NCBI GenBank assembly: GCA_026706845.1
Contig: JAPOXY010000058.1
Coordinates: 1 to 49,937 of the forward strand
Source of the DNA: Gemmatimonadota bacterium
GTDB lineage: Bacteria; Latescibacterota; UBA2968
Direction of reading: 5' to 3'
Length of the DNA: 49,937 nucleotides
The position numbers and the translations under genes were made by a program. The notes under the pieces are model-generated. The model saw only the letters and a program-made list of their open reading frames with translations, was not told the origin of the DNA and made no database searches. Below, one piece after another: positions 1-9,614 of this stretch; within the stretch, counting starts at the first letter, position 1, and every line of letters begins with the position of its first letter.

Positions 1-2
1 TT

Positions 3-467
3 TTACAGCGAGAGACGTTCTATAAAGAATTTCCATCTATTGACCAGCACACTCACGCATTGGAAACCGAATATCAGCAGCGATACACAGATGCTGTTCA
101 GAAACGGGCGAAGGTCTATTGCAAGGCTTTAGAAAAGCTACAAAGCACGCCAGGTTGGGAAGATCTGAACGACGACCAGAAACAGCGCATTTTACATCCA
201 CTCTCCAGCCGTACAGAAACAGACATTAATCCCCAGCCAGAAATCTCACTTTTGCGAGCAGATATAGATGCCTGCTGGGGTCGTCTAAAAGTAGCAATTA
301 CCGAACTGCTGGAAGTGGTGGAAGAAGGAAGAATTGTACAGATCAATATCTCAGAATACTTCGCTGGGGGTGTTGAAACCGAAGAGCAACTTGATGCTGC
401 TCTTGCCGGTATTCGTGAAGCCTGTGAACGCCTGATTGGTGAGGGTAAGAAGATCTGGATTCAGTAA
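3..467 (+). CDS. brxC: BrxC C-terminus (BREX P-loop ATPase), partial
   Basis: The frame is open from the first bases of the window to a TAA at 465-467, so this is the 3' end of a gene that begins outside. About 154 residues are visible: charged, mostly helical, ending in a segment like the tail of BrxC/PglY proteins (a short beta stretch GRIVQINISEYF followed by a helix and GKKIWIQ). BrxC is the large AAA-type ATPase of BREX phage defence. No Walker motif lies in the visible part, so the call rests on the weak C-terminal resemblance and mainly on position directly before pglX, pglZ and brxL, which is the order of type 1 BREX operons. A TTG at 60 could look like a start, but the reading frame continues upstream without a stop. 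Confidence 0.7.
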   Translation, partial: LQRETFYKEFPSIDQHTHALETEYQQRYTDAVQKRAKVYCKALEKLQSTPGWEDLNDDQKQRILHPLSSRTETDINPQPEISLLRADIDACWGRLKVAITELLEVVEEGRIVQINISEYFAGGVETEEQLDAALAGIREACERLIGEGKKIWIQ

Positions 468-497
468 GTTTCTTACATGACACGGTATCTATAAAAT

Positions 498-3400
498 ATG
501 AATAAAACAACCCGCAGTGCCATCCAACGTGCTACCCAAGATGCTCGTCGTTTGCTCGAAGACGAATACCAGGCTCAACTTCAGGGCACTTTTGACATTT
601 TGCTCAATGGTAAAATCTCTCCGAAATCGGGTGGTCATCTCAACGCCACAGAACGTATTTGTCGTGAAAAACTCATCGCCGATATTGACCATCGTGAAGC
701 AGGCGGACAAAAAAAATCCGATGCTGTAGATAGTTACCTTCGTGAAGCCGCTTTCACCACTCTGAACCGCTTCGTAGCTCTTAAAATGCTCGAAGCTCGC
801 GGCCTTGTTCAAGAATGTATCTCTAAAAAGGAACAATCCGCAGGCTTCAAAGAATTCACCGGATTGGCTCCGGGGATAGTGCAGTTGCTTGACAATGGCT
901 ATCGTCTCTATATCGAAAGCCTTTTTGATGAAATCGGCCGTGAAGTCCGCGTGCTCTTTGACCGACGGGATCCTGCCTCACTTCTCTGGCCTCGTCGCCA
1001 GGTGCTCAATGGCCTACTCGACATACTCAACGCCTCCGACCTTGCCGAAGTTTGGCAAGAAGATGAAACAATTGGTTGGGTCTATCAGTATTTCAATAGT
1101 GACGATGAACGCAGAGAAATGCGCAAAGCGTCACAGGCCCCGCGAAACAGCCGTGAACTCGCTGTTCGCAACCAATTTTTCACCCCACGTTATGTGGTCG
1201 AATTTCTCACTGATAATACAATTGGCCGCATCTGGTATGAAATGCGTCAGGGAGACACCAGGCTTGTAGATGAATGTGATTATCTTGTACGTCGTCCAAA
1301 TGAAGTTTTTCTGTCCAAAGGCGAAGACCCTCCTGAAGAGTCTGATACTGACGACTTGACTCAGGAGGAACTGCTCAACAAAACAGTCTATATTCCTCAC
1401 CGAGCCAAGAAAGACCCTCGTGACCTGAAGATTCTCGATCCGGCCTGCGGCTCGGGTCATTTCTTACTCTATGCCTTCGATCTTCTTCTTACTGTCTACG
1501 GCGAAGGCTGGCAGGACGATAATTCTACCACCTCTGAAGTTACAGGCTGCACCTTACGTGAAGATTATCCCAACATTGATGATCTCATGGCAACATTACC
1601 CAGCTTGATCTTGCGTCATAATTTGTACGGCATCGACATTGACCCACGTGCAGCACAAATAGCTGCATTTGCGCTCTGGATGCGTACACAACGTGCCTAC
1701 AATGAAACCAACATTCCGCATAACAATCGCCCCACTATTGCCAGAACCAACATCGTTGTAGCAGAGCCGATGCCTGGTGAAAAAGAATTGCTTCAGGAAT
1801 TTACCAGCACTCTTCAACCAAAAGTACTTGGTCAATTGGTTGAGGTTGTATTTGATAAAATGCAACTTACAGGAGAAGCTGGATCACTTCTCAAAATTGA
1901 AGAAGAAATACGAGATGCAATTGGCGAAGCTAAAGCACTGTGGCAAGAAGGGCCAAAGCCAGAGCAGCTCTCGCTTTTCCAAGATGACAGCAAAATCAAA
2001 GAAGAGCAACTTCAACTTTTCGATGTATCTGGCATCACCGATGAACAATTCTGGAGGGAAGCTGAGCAACGTATCTACAACAGTCTTGAGAGATACACTG
2101 AAAGCTCAACAAGTGCAGCAGTCTTTCGCCGTAAACTATTTGCGAATGATGCAATCAGAGGGTTCGCATTTATTGATTTATGTCGCAAGAAATATGATGC
2201 AATTGTAATGAATCCTCCCTTTGGAGAATCTCCAAGAGCTACAAAAGAATGGTTAAAGAGACGGTACGGTTTGGGGCGACCGGATCTTTACATGTGTTTC
2301 TTTTTTCGTGCTGCAGAGCTAGCAGCAAAAAATGGTGGTTTAATAGGTGTAATTTCATCTCGTACATTTCACACTCTTGAATTTTTCACCTCTATGCGTC
2401 GTTCAATGTTGACTGAAGGACCATATCTTTCGGTTCTTTTGGATACAGCAGGAGGCGTCTTGGACGACGCAACAGTTGAAACAAGCATTTACATTGTGCG
2501 CAATATCCTAAAGAACAATTTTGAAGATGAGATTCTTTTTTTCGCTCTTGATTCTACAATTGATAAGGATGGAACCTTACGTGCCATACTAGATCAATTG
2601 AATAAGGGTGAACAGGCACAGCAACTCTTCCTTAAGAAACCAAGTCTTATGTCCTTGATTCCGGGCGGGAGTTTTGCCTATTGGTTACCATCAGAATTCG
2701 CAGAATTATTCCAACGATACTTACCATTTAATTGCAATACAGCAGTTAAGTCATTGGCTGAAGACCAACACCGAGAAATTGAGGACTCAAATACGTCGGT
2801 TATTCTCCAAGGGCTAATACCAGGTGATATCGGGCGTTTCTGTAGACTCGAATGGGAGGTAGATTCAACACAAGTAGGTAGAGATGGTTCTTGGGTGAGA
2901 CTATTGCAGGGGGGGCAGTTTCGTTGTTATTGGTCTGATGAACCCTGGATGATATCTTGGAAGGAAGATGGCAAAGAGATAAGAGCATTTGCCGCCCAAC
3001 GTTACGGTGGGGCAAGTCGAACAATTAAGAACGACGGCTTCTTCTTTCGTCATGCTATCACATTCCCACGCGTTAGCAGCGGTTTTAATGCAAGAGTCAT
3101 GCCAAGCAATTCAGCGTTTTCAGATACAGGTATGGCTTTCGTTCCCTCAAATCCAAATGATGTCTTGAAATTATGTGCTATATTAAATTCTCGGCTAGTA
3201 GAAATCCTTACGAGAGCTCTTCATCCCGGAAGAAAGTTCGAAGTTGGTCATATATCTGCACTTCCTAATATGGTTGATCAAATAGATCAAGAGATAGAGG
3301 GATTGTCATCTCAGATTTTCAAACAAGCGCAATACACCCTAGAGCTTAGTATAATCTCTCTTGAAATTAGAAATAGTCAACCGATTCTACCAGACTGCAA

Positions 3401-4574
3401 TTCATTTCAGGAGATATACAAATGGTTTCAACGGAGCTTCATTGATAGTTGGTCTAAATATTCTTTGATACAAAATAAAATTGACGATTTGATCTTTAAT
3501 AGTCTTGGAATTTCAGAGAGAACTCGTGATTTCGCGTATCGGTTATTTTTGCATCAACTTGATTCAAAGTCTGCACGGCCAGAAATATTGTATGCCCTTC
3601 TACCTGAATGCGCGAAAAAGGAACTAATTGAGTCACAAGTGCCCAAACCAGAGATCATAGGACGACGAATTCTATATTCAAAAATACGATATTACACAAG
3701 CCAGATTAACCGTTCAGCTATTCTTGGAGCAGATGATCCAGGTGGCAATGAAGATTTCTCCAGTCAATTATGGAACCTAATGCCTTGGTGCGAATCAGAA
3801 GAGAAAAATGCCCCACAGAGCATTTCATCCCCTGATGAAATGCGATCATATATCAGAACACGATTTTTCGATGATCACATAAAGGACTTTTCCTCTCGTC
3901 CAAGACGAGCTCCGATTTACTGGCAAATTGCCACACCATCTGCAAGTTACTCAACTTGGCTCTATTACCACCACTTCACAAAAGACACATTCTATGCAGT
4001 ACTCAATGACTACGTCACTCCCAAGGTCCAGCACGAAGAGCGTAAGTTAACTAACCTCATCCAAGAGGCCGGTCCAAATTCTACAGCAAGCCAGCGTAAG
4101 GATATCAACACACAAGAGACTTTTATCGAAGATCTCCGTGCTTTTCGTGAAGAGATTGCTCTCATTGCACCGCTTTGGAATCCCAACCTTAACGACGGCG
4201 TAATCATTAACTTTGCCCCACTTTGGCGATTGACGCCTCAACATCGAATCTGGCAGAAAGAGTGTCAGAAATGTTGGGATAAACTTGTGGTAGGTGATTA
4301 TGATTGGTCGCATCTTTCTATGCATTTGTGGCCTGAGCGTATAGTACCTAAGTGCGCGACGGATCGCAGCTTGGCGATTGCCCATGATTTGGAAGAGGTA
4401 TTCTGGGAAGAAGATGAAGATGGCAAGTGGCATCCGCGCGACGTATCCAAAGGCGAAATTGAAAAACTGATTGATGAGCGTACATCCTCAGCCGTTAAAA
4501 ATGCGCTCAATGATTTGTTGTCTGCCCCAGCCCCTGCAGGTAGTCGTAGGCGAAGCCGAACAAGACGGACATAG
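498..4574 (+). CDS. pglX: PglX, BREX adenine-specific DNA methyltransferase
   Basis: This 1358-residue protein is the BREX modification enzyme, which methylates adenine in host DNA so that the system distinguishes self from phage. The SAM-binding motif I (ILDPACGSGHF) lies near residues 311-321 and the catalytic N6-adenine motif NPPFGE starts at Asn572. The N-terminal region before motif I includes QFFTPRYVVEFL, typical of Eco57I-like/PglX enzymes. The part after about residue 700 should hold target recognition. It is longer than common PglX proteins (about 1200). The tail is basic (RRRSRTRRT). The start is 30 nt after brxC with no clear ribosome binding site. Base composition is uneven: by hand count 961-1020 is about 63% GC and 3421-3480 about 28%, pointing to a mosaic specificity region. 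Confidence 0.92.
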   Translation: MNKTTRSAIQRATQDARRLLEDEYQAQLQGTFDILLNGKISPKSGGHLNATERICREKLIADIDHREAGGQKKSDAVDSYLREAAFTTLNRFVALKMLEARGLVQECISKKEQSAGFKEFTGLAPGIVQLLDNGYRLYIESLFDEIGREVRVLFDRRDPASLLWPRRQVLNGLLDILNASDLAEVWQEDETIGWVYQYFNSDDERREMRKASQAPRNSRELAVRNQFFTPRYVVEFLTDNTIGRIWYEMRQGDTRLVDECDYLVRRPNEVFLSKGEDPPEESDTDDLTQEELLNKTVYIPHRAKKDPRDLKILDPACGSGHFLLYAFDLLLTVYGEGWQDDNSTTSEVTGCTLREDYPNIDDLMATLPSLILRHNLYGIDIDPRAAQIAAFALWMRTQRAYNETNIPHNNRPTIARTNIVVAEPMPGEKELLQEFTSTLQPKVLGQLVEVVFDKMQLTGEAGSLLKIEEEIRDAIGEAKALWQEGPKPEQLSLFQDDSKIKEEQLQLFDVSGITDEQFWREAEQRIYNSLERYTESSTSAAVFRRKLFANDAIRGFAFIDLCRKKYDAIVMNPPFGESPRATKEWLKRRYGLGRPDLYMCFFFRAAELAAKNGGLIGVISSRTFHTLEFFTSMRRSMLTEGPYLSVLLDTAGGVLDDATVETSIYIVRNILKNNFEDEILFFALDSTIDKDGTLRAILDQLNKGEQAQQLFLKKPSLMSLIPGGSFAYWLPSEFAELFQRYLPFNCNTAVKSLAEDQHREIEDSNTSVILQGLIPGDIGRFCRLEWEVDSTQVGRDGSWVRLLQGGQFRCYWSDEPWMISWKEDGKEIRAFAAQRYGGASRTIKNDGFFFRHAITFPRVSSGFNARVMPSNSAFSDTGMAFVPSNPNDVLKLCAILNSRLVEILTRALHPGRKFEVGHISALPNMVDQIDQEIEGLSSQIFKQAQYTLELSIISLEIRNSQPILPDCNSFQEIYKWFQRSFIDSWSKYSLIQNKIDDLIFNSLGISERTRDFAYRLFLHQLDSKSARPEILYALLPECAKKELIESQVPKPEIIGRRILYSKIRYYTSQINRSAILGADDPGGNEDFSSQLWNLMPWCESEEKNAPQSISSPDEMRSYIRTRFFDDHIKDFSSRPRRAPIYWQIATPSASYSTWLYYHHFTKDTFYAVLNDYVTPKVQHEERKLTNLIQEAGPNSTASQRKDINTQETFIEDLRAFREEIALIAPLWNPNLNDGVIINFAPLWRLTPQHRIWQKECQKCWDKLVVGDYDWSHLSMHLWPERIVPKCATDRSLAIAHDLEEVFWEEDEDGKWHPRDVSKGEIEKLIDERTSSAVKNALNDLLSAPAPAGSRRRSRTRRT

Positions 4575-4576
4575 TT

Positions 4577-7117
4577 ATGAACCCCTTTCACGATTATCTC
4601 AGCCAGCAGCTTCTCAAACATCTACAGAAGCGGCGAGTCGTTACCTGGTATGATCCGGATGCTGGATTCCAGCCCTATATCGACACGTTGATGGCGTCGG
4701 CCGTGTATGATGGAGATATTCCTCAAGTTACGATACAGGCGCTATCCACGTATCTAATCCAATTTGATGGATCCTTTTTCCAAGTTCGTATCTTGGCTGA
4801 ACCATTGGTGTCTGTTGACGATCCTGCTCCCATGCTGATCTATGTGCCAGGTGCTTCACGCGATCTTACAGGATCTGTTCTGATGGAGTTAGAAAGAGCA
4901 GGCGAGTATTTTGAGTGGAAACTCAAAAGTATGGCCAGATTCTGTCTGCGTCAGACCATGACCGATGGCGTCATCGACGATCTGTTGGCGCCAGAGCATG
5001 TGACCTACACTGATGTGGTTCATTTTCTTGAACAGGGAAACACGGGCGAAACAGCATCAATGCTGAAGGTGATATTTGGCACGTCCAAAGATGCTGTGTC
5101 ATTGCTGGTATCCTGGCTTGCCGACGACAGCCAAGATGGAGTGATTGGTGAAAAGGATGCCATTCCTGAGTTGATAAAATTGATCGAGACCCGCCTAGGA
5201 CTTGCAATAGAGGAAGATACCGCACTATCCGACGCCAGACGAAAAACCTTACAGTATGTGCTGGTTAATGAATTTCGTTCTGATCTGAGCGGTGATCCTC
5301 CAGAATCTATTAATATGATCTCAAAACTGCCCTCCAAGGATCATTTGGACAGAATTCGGCTGGTGGCTGAAACTTTGCGTGAAGGATACGCTGAAGCCTA
5401 TGTAACTCTGGCCAATCAAGTTGAACTGGGGTTAGCACTTAGCGGAGCTTCTCTCAGCGCAGACGACCTGAGGGGTATTGATACGTTCCAATTTGAAGAA
5501 AAATTGCTGATAGATCATTGTGCCGATGCCATTTCCAGCCGCGACTATGATCGGGCAATGGACATTGTTGAAGGCCGCAGCCGAAGTTTCTGGGTTGAGC
5601 AGGATGTGGTACGACAGGCGCAGTGGGAAGCCTGTCGGTTGATGGCTGAACTTGGCCGACAAATTTCTGCTGTTCGTCCGGAACTCGAAAAAATGAAATC
5701 CGATCCCGATGCTTGGGCTCAGGCTTACACGGCACCGGATGGATGGCACCAAATTGACCTAACTCACCGTATCCTGGAGGCCTGGGTTGCTAAAATGGAC
5801 GAAGAGCCCGAAGCCGAACAGGCATTGGGCGTGGTCCGCAAAGAATATGAGACACTGCTTCAACAGATGACTGTAGGATTTGCAAAAGCTCTAAAGCAAG
5901 CTGGATGGACGCTGGCCAGTCTACGCCATCAAACCCACATTTATCCTGATGTCGTAAAGGCTTCAGGCAGCAAGCAAGTGGCTTATTTTTTTGTAGATGC
6001 CATGCGCTACGAAATGGGCGTGGAGCTCGCCCGGCAGTTTCAAGATGGCCAGGATCTGACCCTGCAGCCAGCCGTGGCGGCTCTGCCAACCATTACCCCA
6101 GTAGGCATGGCGGCATTGCTTCCTGGAGCATCGGCCAGTTTCTCTGTGGATGTAAACAAAGGTAAGCTTACGATCTGTATAGAAGATGTGCAAATGCCCA
6201 ACATTCAGACCCGTTTGAAGTTTCTCAAAGCCAAAGTACCCGATGTGGCTGAAATGCCCATCGGCAAGCTACTTCAAACTTCGCAGGGGCGATTAAAAAA
6301 AACCGTCGAGAAGGCCTCACTCGTTGTCGTTCGTTCTCAAGAAATTGATTTCCTTGGCGAAAGCAATGACGATTGGCTGGCTCGGCAGGTGATGGATACC
6401 ACCATCGGCAATATCGCCCGTGCCGTTCGCAAATTAGCGGGTTTAGGGATTGAGCAGTTTGTTATCACCGCCGACCACGGACACCTTTTTTCAAGCCGAA
6501 AAGAAGAAGATATGCGCATGGATCCACCGGGTGGTGATACGGCCAGTATTCATCGACGCTGCTGGATGGGCCGTGGCGGACAAACCCCGTCTGGAACCGT
6601 TCGTGTGATGGGCACTGAACTGGGTTATAACACCGACCTGGATGTAATTTTTCCGACCGGAACCGCTGTTTTTAGCACGCAAGGTGGCTTGAGCTACCAC
6701 CACGGAGGCATCAGCCTACAGGAAATGCTTGTGCCGGTCATCAGCCTACGTTTCCCTGCTTCTGTTGAGGAAACGTCCAGCTTGGAAATCGCTTTGGAGG
6801 ACTGTCCACATACATTAACCAACCGTACCTTTGGCGTCAAAGTCGCCGTGGCATCAGACCTGTTCCAACAGGAACCTGTTATATTGCGTCTTATTTTACT
6901 TTCTGGCGGTGAGCAGGTTGGTCAGACAGGCATGGCAATCGATGCCGATTTCGACCGCACCACCGGGTGTGTTGCCGTGAAACCTGGCACAACTGCCAGT
7001 ATCGGCTTGATGCTGATACGAGATGATTGTGAAACCGTGCAAATTGTCGTACAGGATCCAAAAACCGATGCTGTGCTGGCCCAATCAGCCGACATCCCGA
7101 TCAACCTGGGGATATAA
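4577..7117 (+). CDS. pglZ: PglZ, BREX alkaline-phosphatase-fold protein
   Basis: The 846-residue product matches PglZ, the alkaline-phosphatase-superfamily component that is universal in BREX systems and needed for defence. The PglZ domain begins around residue 465: FFVDAMRYEMG contains the metal-binding Asp474, and ITADHGHLF contains Asp633-His634 and His636, the expected second metal site. A C-terminal beta-rich region (after about 730) follows HHGGISLQEMLVPV, a conserved PglZ stretch. The start lies 2 nt after the pglX stop, so translation is probably coupled. The N-terminal 450 residues are helical and carry no motif I recognise. It sits between pglX and brxL as in type 1 BREX. Confidence 0.92.
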   Translation: MNPFHDYLSQQLLKHLQKRRVVTWYDPDAGFQPYIDTLMASAVYDGDIPQVTIQALSTYLIQFDGSFFQVRILAEPLVSVDDPAPMLIYVPGASRDLTGSVLMELERAGEYFEWKLKSMARFCLRQTMTDGVIDDLLAPEHVTYTDVVHFLEQGNTGETASMLKVIFGTSKDAVSLLVSWLADDSQDGVIGEKDAIPELIKLIETRLGLAIEEDTALSDARRKTLQYVLVNEFRSDLSGDPPESINMISKLPSKDHLDRIRLVAETLREGYAEAYVTLANQVELGLALSGASLSADDLRGIDTFQFEEKLLIDHCADAISSRDYDRAMDIVEGRSRSFWVEQDVVRQAQWEACRLMAELGRQISAVRPELEKMKSDPDAWAQAYTAPDGWHQIDLTHRILEAWVAKMDEEPEAEQALGVVRKEYETLLQQMTVGFAKALKQAGWTLASLRHQTHIYPDVVKASGSKQVAYFFVDAMRYEMGVELARQFQDGQDLTLQPAVAALPTITPVGMAALLPGASASFSVDVNKGKLTICIEDVQMPNIQTRLKFLKAKVPDVAEMPIGKLLQTSQGRLKKTVEKASLVVVRSQEIDFLGESNDDWLARQVMDTTIGNIARAVRKLAGLGIEQFVITADHGHLFSSRKEEDMRMDPPGGDTASIHRRCWMGRGGQTPSGTVRVMGTELGYNTDLDVIFPTGTAVFSTQGGLSYHHGGISLQEMLVPVISLRFPASVEETSSLEIALEDCPHTLTNRTFGVKVAVASDLFQQEPVILRLILLSGGEQVGQTGMAIDADFDRTTGCVAVKPGTTASIGLMLIRDDCETVQIVVQDPKTDAVLAQSADIPINLGI

Positions 7118-7120
7118 ACT

Positions 7121-9163
7121 ATGGCAATGGAAGAACCACTGGTAAGAGACCTACTGGACGATAAAGTAAACCGCATCTTTGCAGGTAAAGTCGTGCGAAA
7201 AGATCTGGTGCGAAAAGTCAAAGTCGGCGCCAATGTCCCTGTGTTTGTGCTGGAATACTTGCTGGGAAAATACTGTGCTTCTTCCGATGAGATGGCCATC
7301 CAGATGGGGCTGCAGGTCGTCAATGATACGCTTGCAAACAACTACATCCGGCCCGACGAGGCGACTAAAGCCCAGAGTAAAGTCAAAGAACAGGGCAAAC
7401 ACACATTTATCGATAAAGTAAAGGTGCGTTTGGTGGATTCCAACTATTGGGCTGATGTCACGAATTTTGGACATCGCTTTGTACATATTCCCGATCACTA
7501 TGTGCGCGATTATGATCGGCTGCTCACCGGTGGAATATGGGCACAGGTTGAAATGAGCTTTTCCTATGACGAGGAAAACCGAGGTAAATATCCATTTTGG
7601 ATTGACAAGCTCACACCTATTCAACTCGCAACATTTGACCTGGACGAATACCGCAGATGCCGTGCAGAATTTACCACCGATGAATGGATTGATTTCATGA
7701 TGCGTAGCATAGGCTACGAGCCAATGGAAATGGAACAACGGCTCAAAATGCTGTTTTTAACCCGACTCATCCCACTGTGCGAAAGAAATTTCAATCTTGT
7801 CGAACTCGGTCCCCGTGGTACAGGAAAAAGCTACGCTGTACAAGAACTATCCCCTTATACTGCACTGCTGACCGGCCCAACGACGGTGGCCAATTTATTT
7901 GGCCATATGAGCGGGCGCCAGAAGGGTATGGTCGAAATTTGGGATGTGGTCGGTTTTGATGAGGTGGCCGACTTACAGAAAATGTCGAAGGAAGTTATCA
8001 CCACGATGAAAACTTATTGTGAGTCCGGCCAATTTCAACGCGGGCAGGAAGCCAAAGCAGGCTATGCCAGTGTGGCAATGTTTGGCAATACGCAGCTGCC
8101 TGTGGATGTGATGGTGCAGACAGGACATCTCTTTGAACCCATGCCGGATATCATCCGCAATGATATGGCATTCATCGATCGGCTGCACTTCTATCTGCCC
8201 GGCTGGGAAGTGCCTAAGATGCAGAACGAGCACTTTACAGATCACTATGGCTTTGTCGTGGATTATCTGGCCGAGGCTCTCCGCGAGTTGCGAAAGCATA
8301 ACTTCACTGAGATTATCGACCGTGACTTCTCATTGGGCAGTCATCTGAACGCACGTGACCGAAAGGCCGTTCGGCGCTCAGCCTCTGGAATGATAAAGAT
8401 TCTACACCCTCACGGAGAAGTCTCCGCAGAAGATCTTGAAGAAATTGTAATTTTTGCGCTCGAAGGTCGCAGAAGAGTGAAAGAACAGCTAAAAAAAATG
8501 GGCTCGTTTGAATATTACCATACCTCTTTCAGCTATGCAGTCAACGAAACGGGTGAAGAGCGATTTGTTGGTGTGCCTGAACAAGGGGGCCAGGATCTAA
8601 TCTCAGCTGAGCCACTCCCCGCCGGGACGATCTATTCCGCCTCCGTGAGTGGCGACGGCACAGTGGGTCTTTATCGCATCGAAGTCAGTACTTCCTCCGG
8701 AACAGGAAAGTTACGCATGGCGGGTGGTGTTAGCGGTTCAATGAAGGAATCCATTCAACGAGCGTTCAGCTATCTGTTGTCTAATAAAACAACCTTTGGC
8801 GTCGGACAGGAGGTCGATATCTCCGATTTTCACGTAGAAGCTATTGATCTTCTTGGAAACCGGATAGAAGCCGAAGTTGGAGTCGCCTTCTTTGTTGCCG
8901 CATTTTCAATTCTACGCAAAACAGCGCCGATCCCAGGTCTTCTGGTACTCGGAGATATGAGCATCCAAGGCAACCTCAAACCTGTGCGCTCGCTTGTTGA
9001 GCCACTTCAAGTGGCGATGGATAACGGTGCAAAGAAAGCGCTTATTCCCATAGAGAATAAGCGTAGCTTCTTTGATGTCAGTGCTGATGTTCTGGAGAAT
9101 GTGGACCCGATTTTCTTTGGTGACCTTCGGATAGCTGCATTCAAAGCATTGGGGCTGAACTAG
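7121..9163 (+). CDS. brxL: BrxL, BREX Lon-like AAA+ protein
   Basis: This 680-residue protein has the usual BrxL length. It carries a Walker A motif GPRGTGKS at residues 230-237 and, near the C-terminus, a Lon-like fold (FHVEAIDLLG from about 570, then GDMSIQGNLKPV). BrxL is a DNA-binding AAA+ ring required for phage restriction. The loop that would align with the PKDGPSAG catalytic loop of Lon reads LLGNRIEAEVG and has no serine, so peptidase activity is doubtful; this fits the view that BrxL is an AAA+ restriction factor rather than a working protease. It starts 3 nt after pglZ and is the last BREX gene; a hairpin with a T-run follows the stop. Confidence 0.93.
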   Translation: MAMEEPLVRDLLDDKVNRIFAGKVVRKDLVRKVKVGANVPVFVLEYLLGKYCASSDEMAIQMGLQVVNDTLANNYIRPDEATKAQSKVKEQGKHTFIDKVKVRLVDSNYWADVTNFGHRFVHIPDHYVRDYDRLLTGGIWAQVEMSFSYDEENRGKYPFWIDKLTPIQLATFDLDEYRRCRAEFTTDEWIDFMMRSIGYEPMEMEQRLKMLFLTRLIPLCERNFNLVELGPRGTGKSYAVQELSPYTALLTGPTTVANLFGHMSGRQKGMVEIWDVVGFDEVADLQKMSKEVITTMKTYCESGQFQRGQEAKAGYASVAMFGNTQLPVDVMVQTGHLFEPMPDIIRNDMAFIDRLHFYLPGWEVPKMQNEHFTDHYGFVVDYLAEALRELRKHNFTEIIDRDFSLGSHLNARDRKAVRRSASGMIKILHPHGEVSAEDLEEIVIFALEGRRRVKEQLKKMGSFEYYHTSFSYAVNETGEERFVGVPEQGGQDLISAEPLPAGTIYSASVSGDGTVGLYRIEVSTSSGTGKLRMAGGVSGSMKESIQRAFSYLLSNKTTFGVGQEVDISDFHVEAIDLLGNRIEAEVGVAFFVAAFSILRKTAPIPGLLVLGDMSIQGNLKPVRSLVEPLQVAMDNGAKKALIPIENKRSFFDVSADVLENVDPIFFGDLRIAAFKALGLN

Positions 9164-9186
9164 CTGGAGTCTGAATCTCAAGATTC

Positions 9187-9234
9187 GCTCCTATAAAATC
9201 AGACCTTCAGATTTTAAGGATCGGAGCTTTTTTT
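9187..9234 (+). terminator. Intrinsic terminator after the BREX operon
   Basis: An outer stem GCTCC/GGAGC encloses an inner stem AAAATC/GATTTT and is followed by seven T residues. It begins 24 nt after the brxL stop and would end the BREX transcript. Confidence 0.75.
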
Positions 9235-9386
9235 CTTGTGTCCGCTGACCTGACGGCGCATATTAGAAACACCAATAAAATCCAACAGAAAGACGGGAAG
9301 TTGTTCGAGGTCTCAGGGCACTACATCGTGCGGTGCAGGATACCCTCGTCGATCGCCTTCTTCGTTTTATTAAAGGAGGTAGCGAC

Positions 9387-9527
9387 ATGGTAAAAAAAAT
9401 TCTGTCTTATCCCGGTGTTATGACCGCCCTGTTCGTATCGGGGTGGATGTCGTTTATAGGTGGATACATAATTGATGATCCTCGTATTTCGATACTACTT
9501 CAGGCGATTGCCAGGGTCCTGCCCTGA
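9387..9527 (+). CDS. Small hydrophobic membrane peptide, 46 aa
   Basis: The start is set by a near-perfect ribosome binding site, AAAGGAGGT, 6 nt before the ATG at 9387; the same frame is open further upstream but has no such site. The peptide begins MVKKILSYPG, then has a mostly hydrophobic stretch (VMTALFVSGWMSFIGGYII), a DD pair and a second, amphipathic stretch ending ARVLP. One or two membrane passes are possible. It lies between the BREX terminator and the toxin-antitoxin pair and has its own strong terminator, so it looks like an independent small gene. I do not recognise a family. Size, hydrophobicity and a defence-island position recall type I toxin peptides or phage-defence effectors, but this is inference. 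Confidence 0.55.
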   Translation: MVKKILSYPGVMTALFVSGWMSFIGGYIIDDPRISILLQAIARVLP

Positions 9528-9564
9528 GACCTTGAACTCCAATCTGATGGATTGTAATATCAAA

Positions 9565-9597
9565 AGCCCTCCTGAAAAAGACAGGAGGGCTTTTTTT
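9565..9597 (+). terminator. Strong intrinsic terminator
   Basis: A perfect 10-bp stem AGCCCTCCTG/CAGGAGGGCT with a 7-nt loop is followed by a run of T. It lies between the rightward 46-codon gene and the end of the leftward toxin gene, 17 nt from the latter, and four A residues on its left could make it work in both directions. Confidence 0.9.
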
Positions 9598-9614
9598 GTT
9601 TTCCCTGATCGGTG

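Noticed and set aside
1-9163. DISARM or another methylase-helicase defence system instead of BREX
   Set aside because: PglZ and BrxL are diagnostic for BREX, and no DrmA/DrmB/DrmC-like gene is seen.
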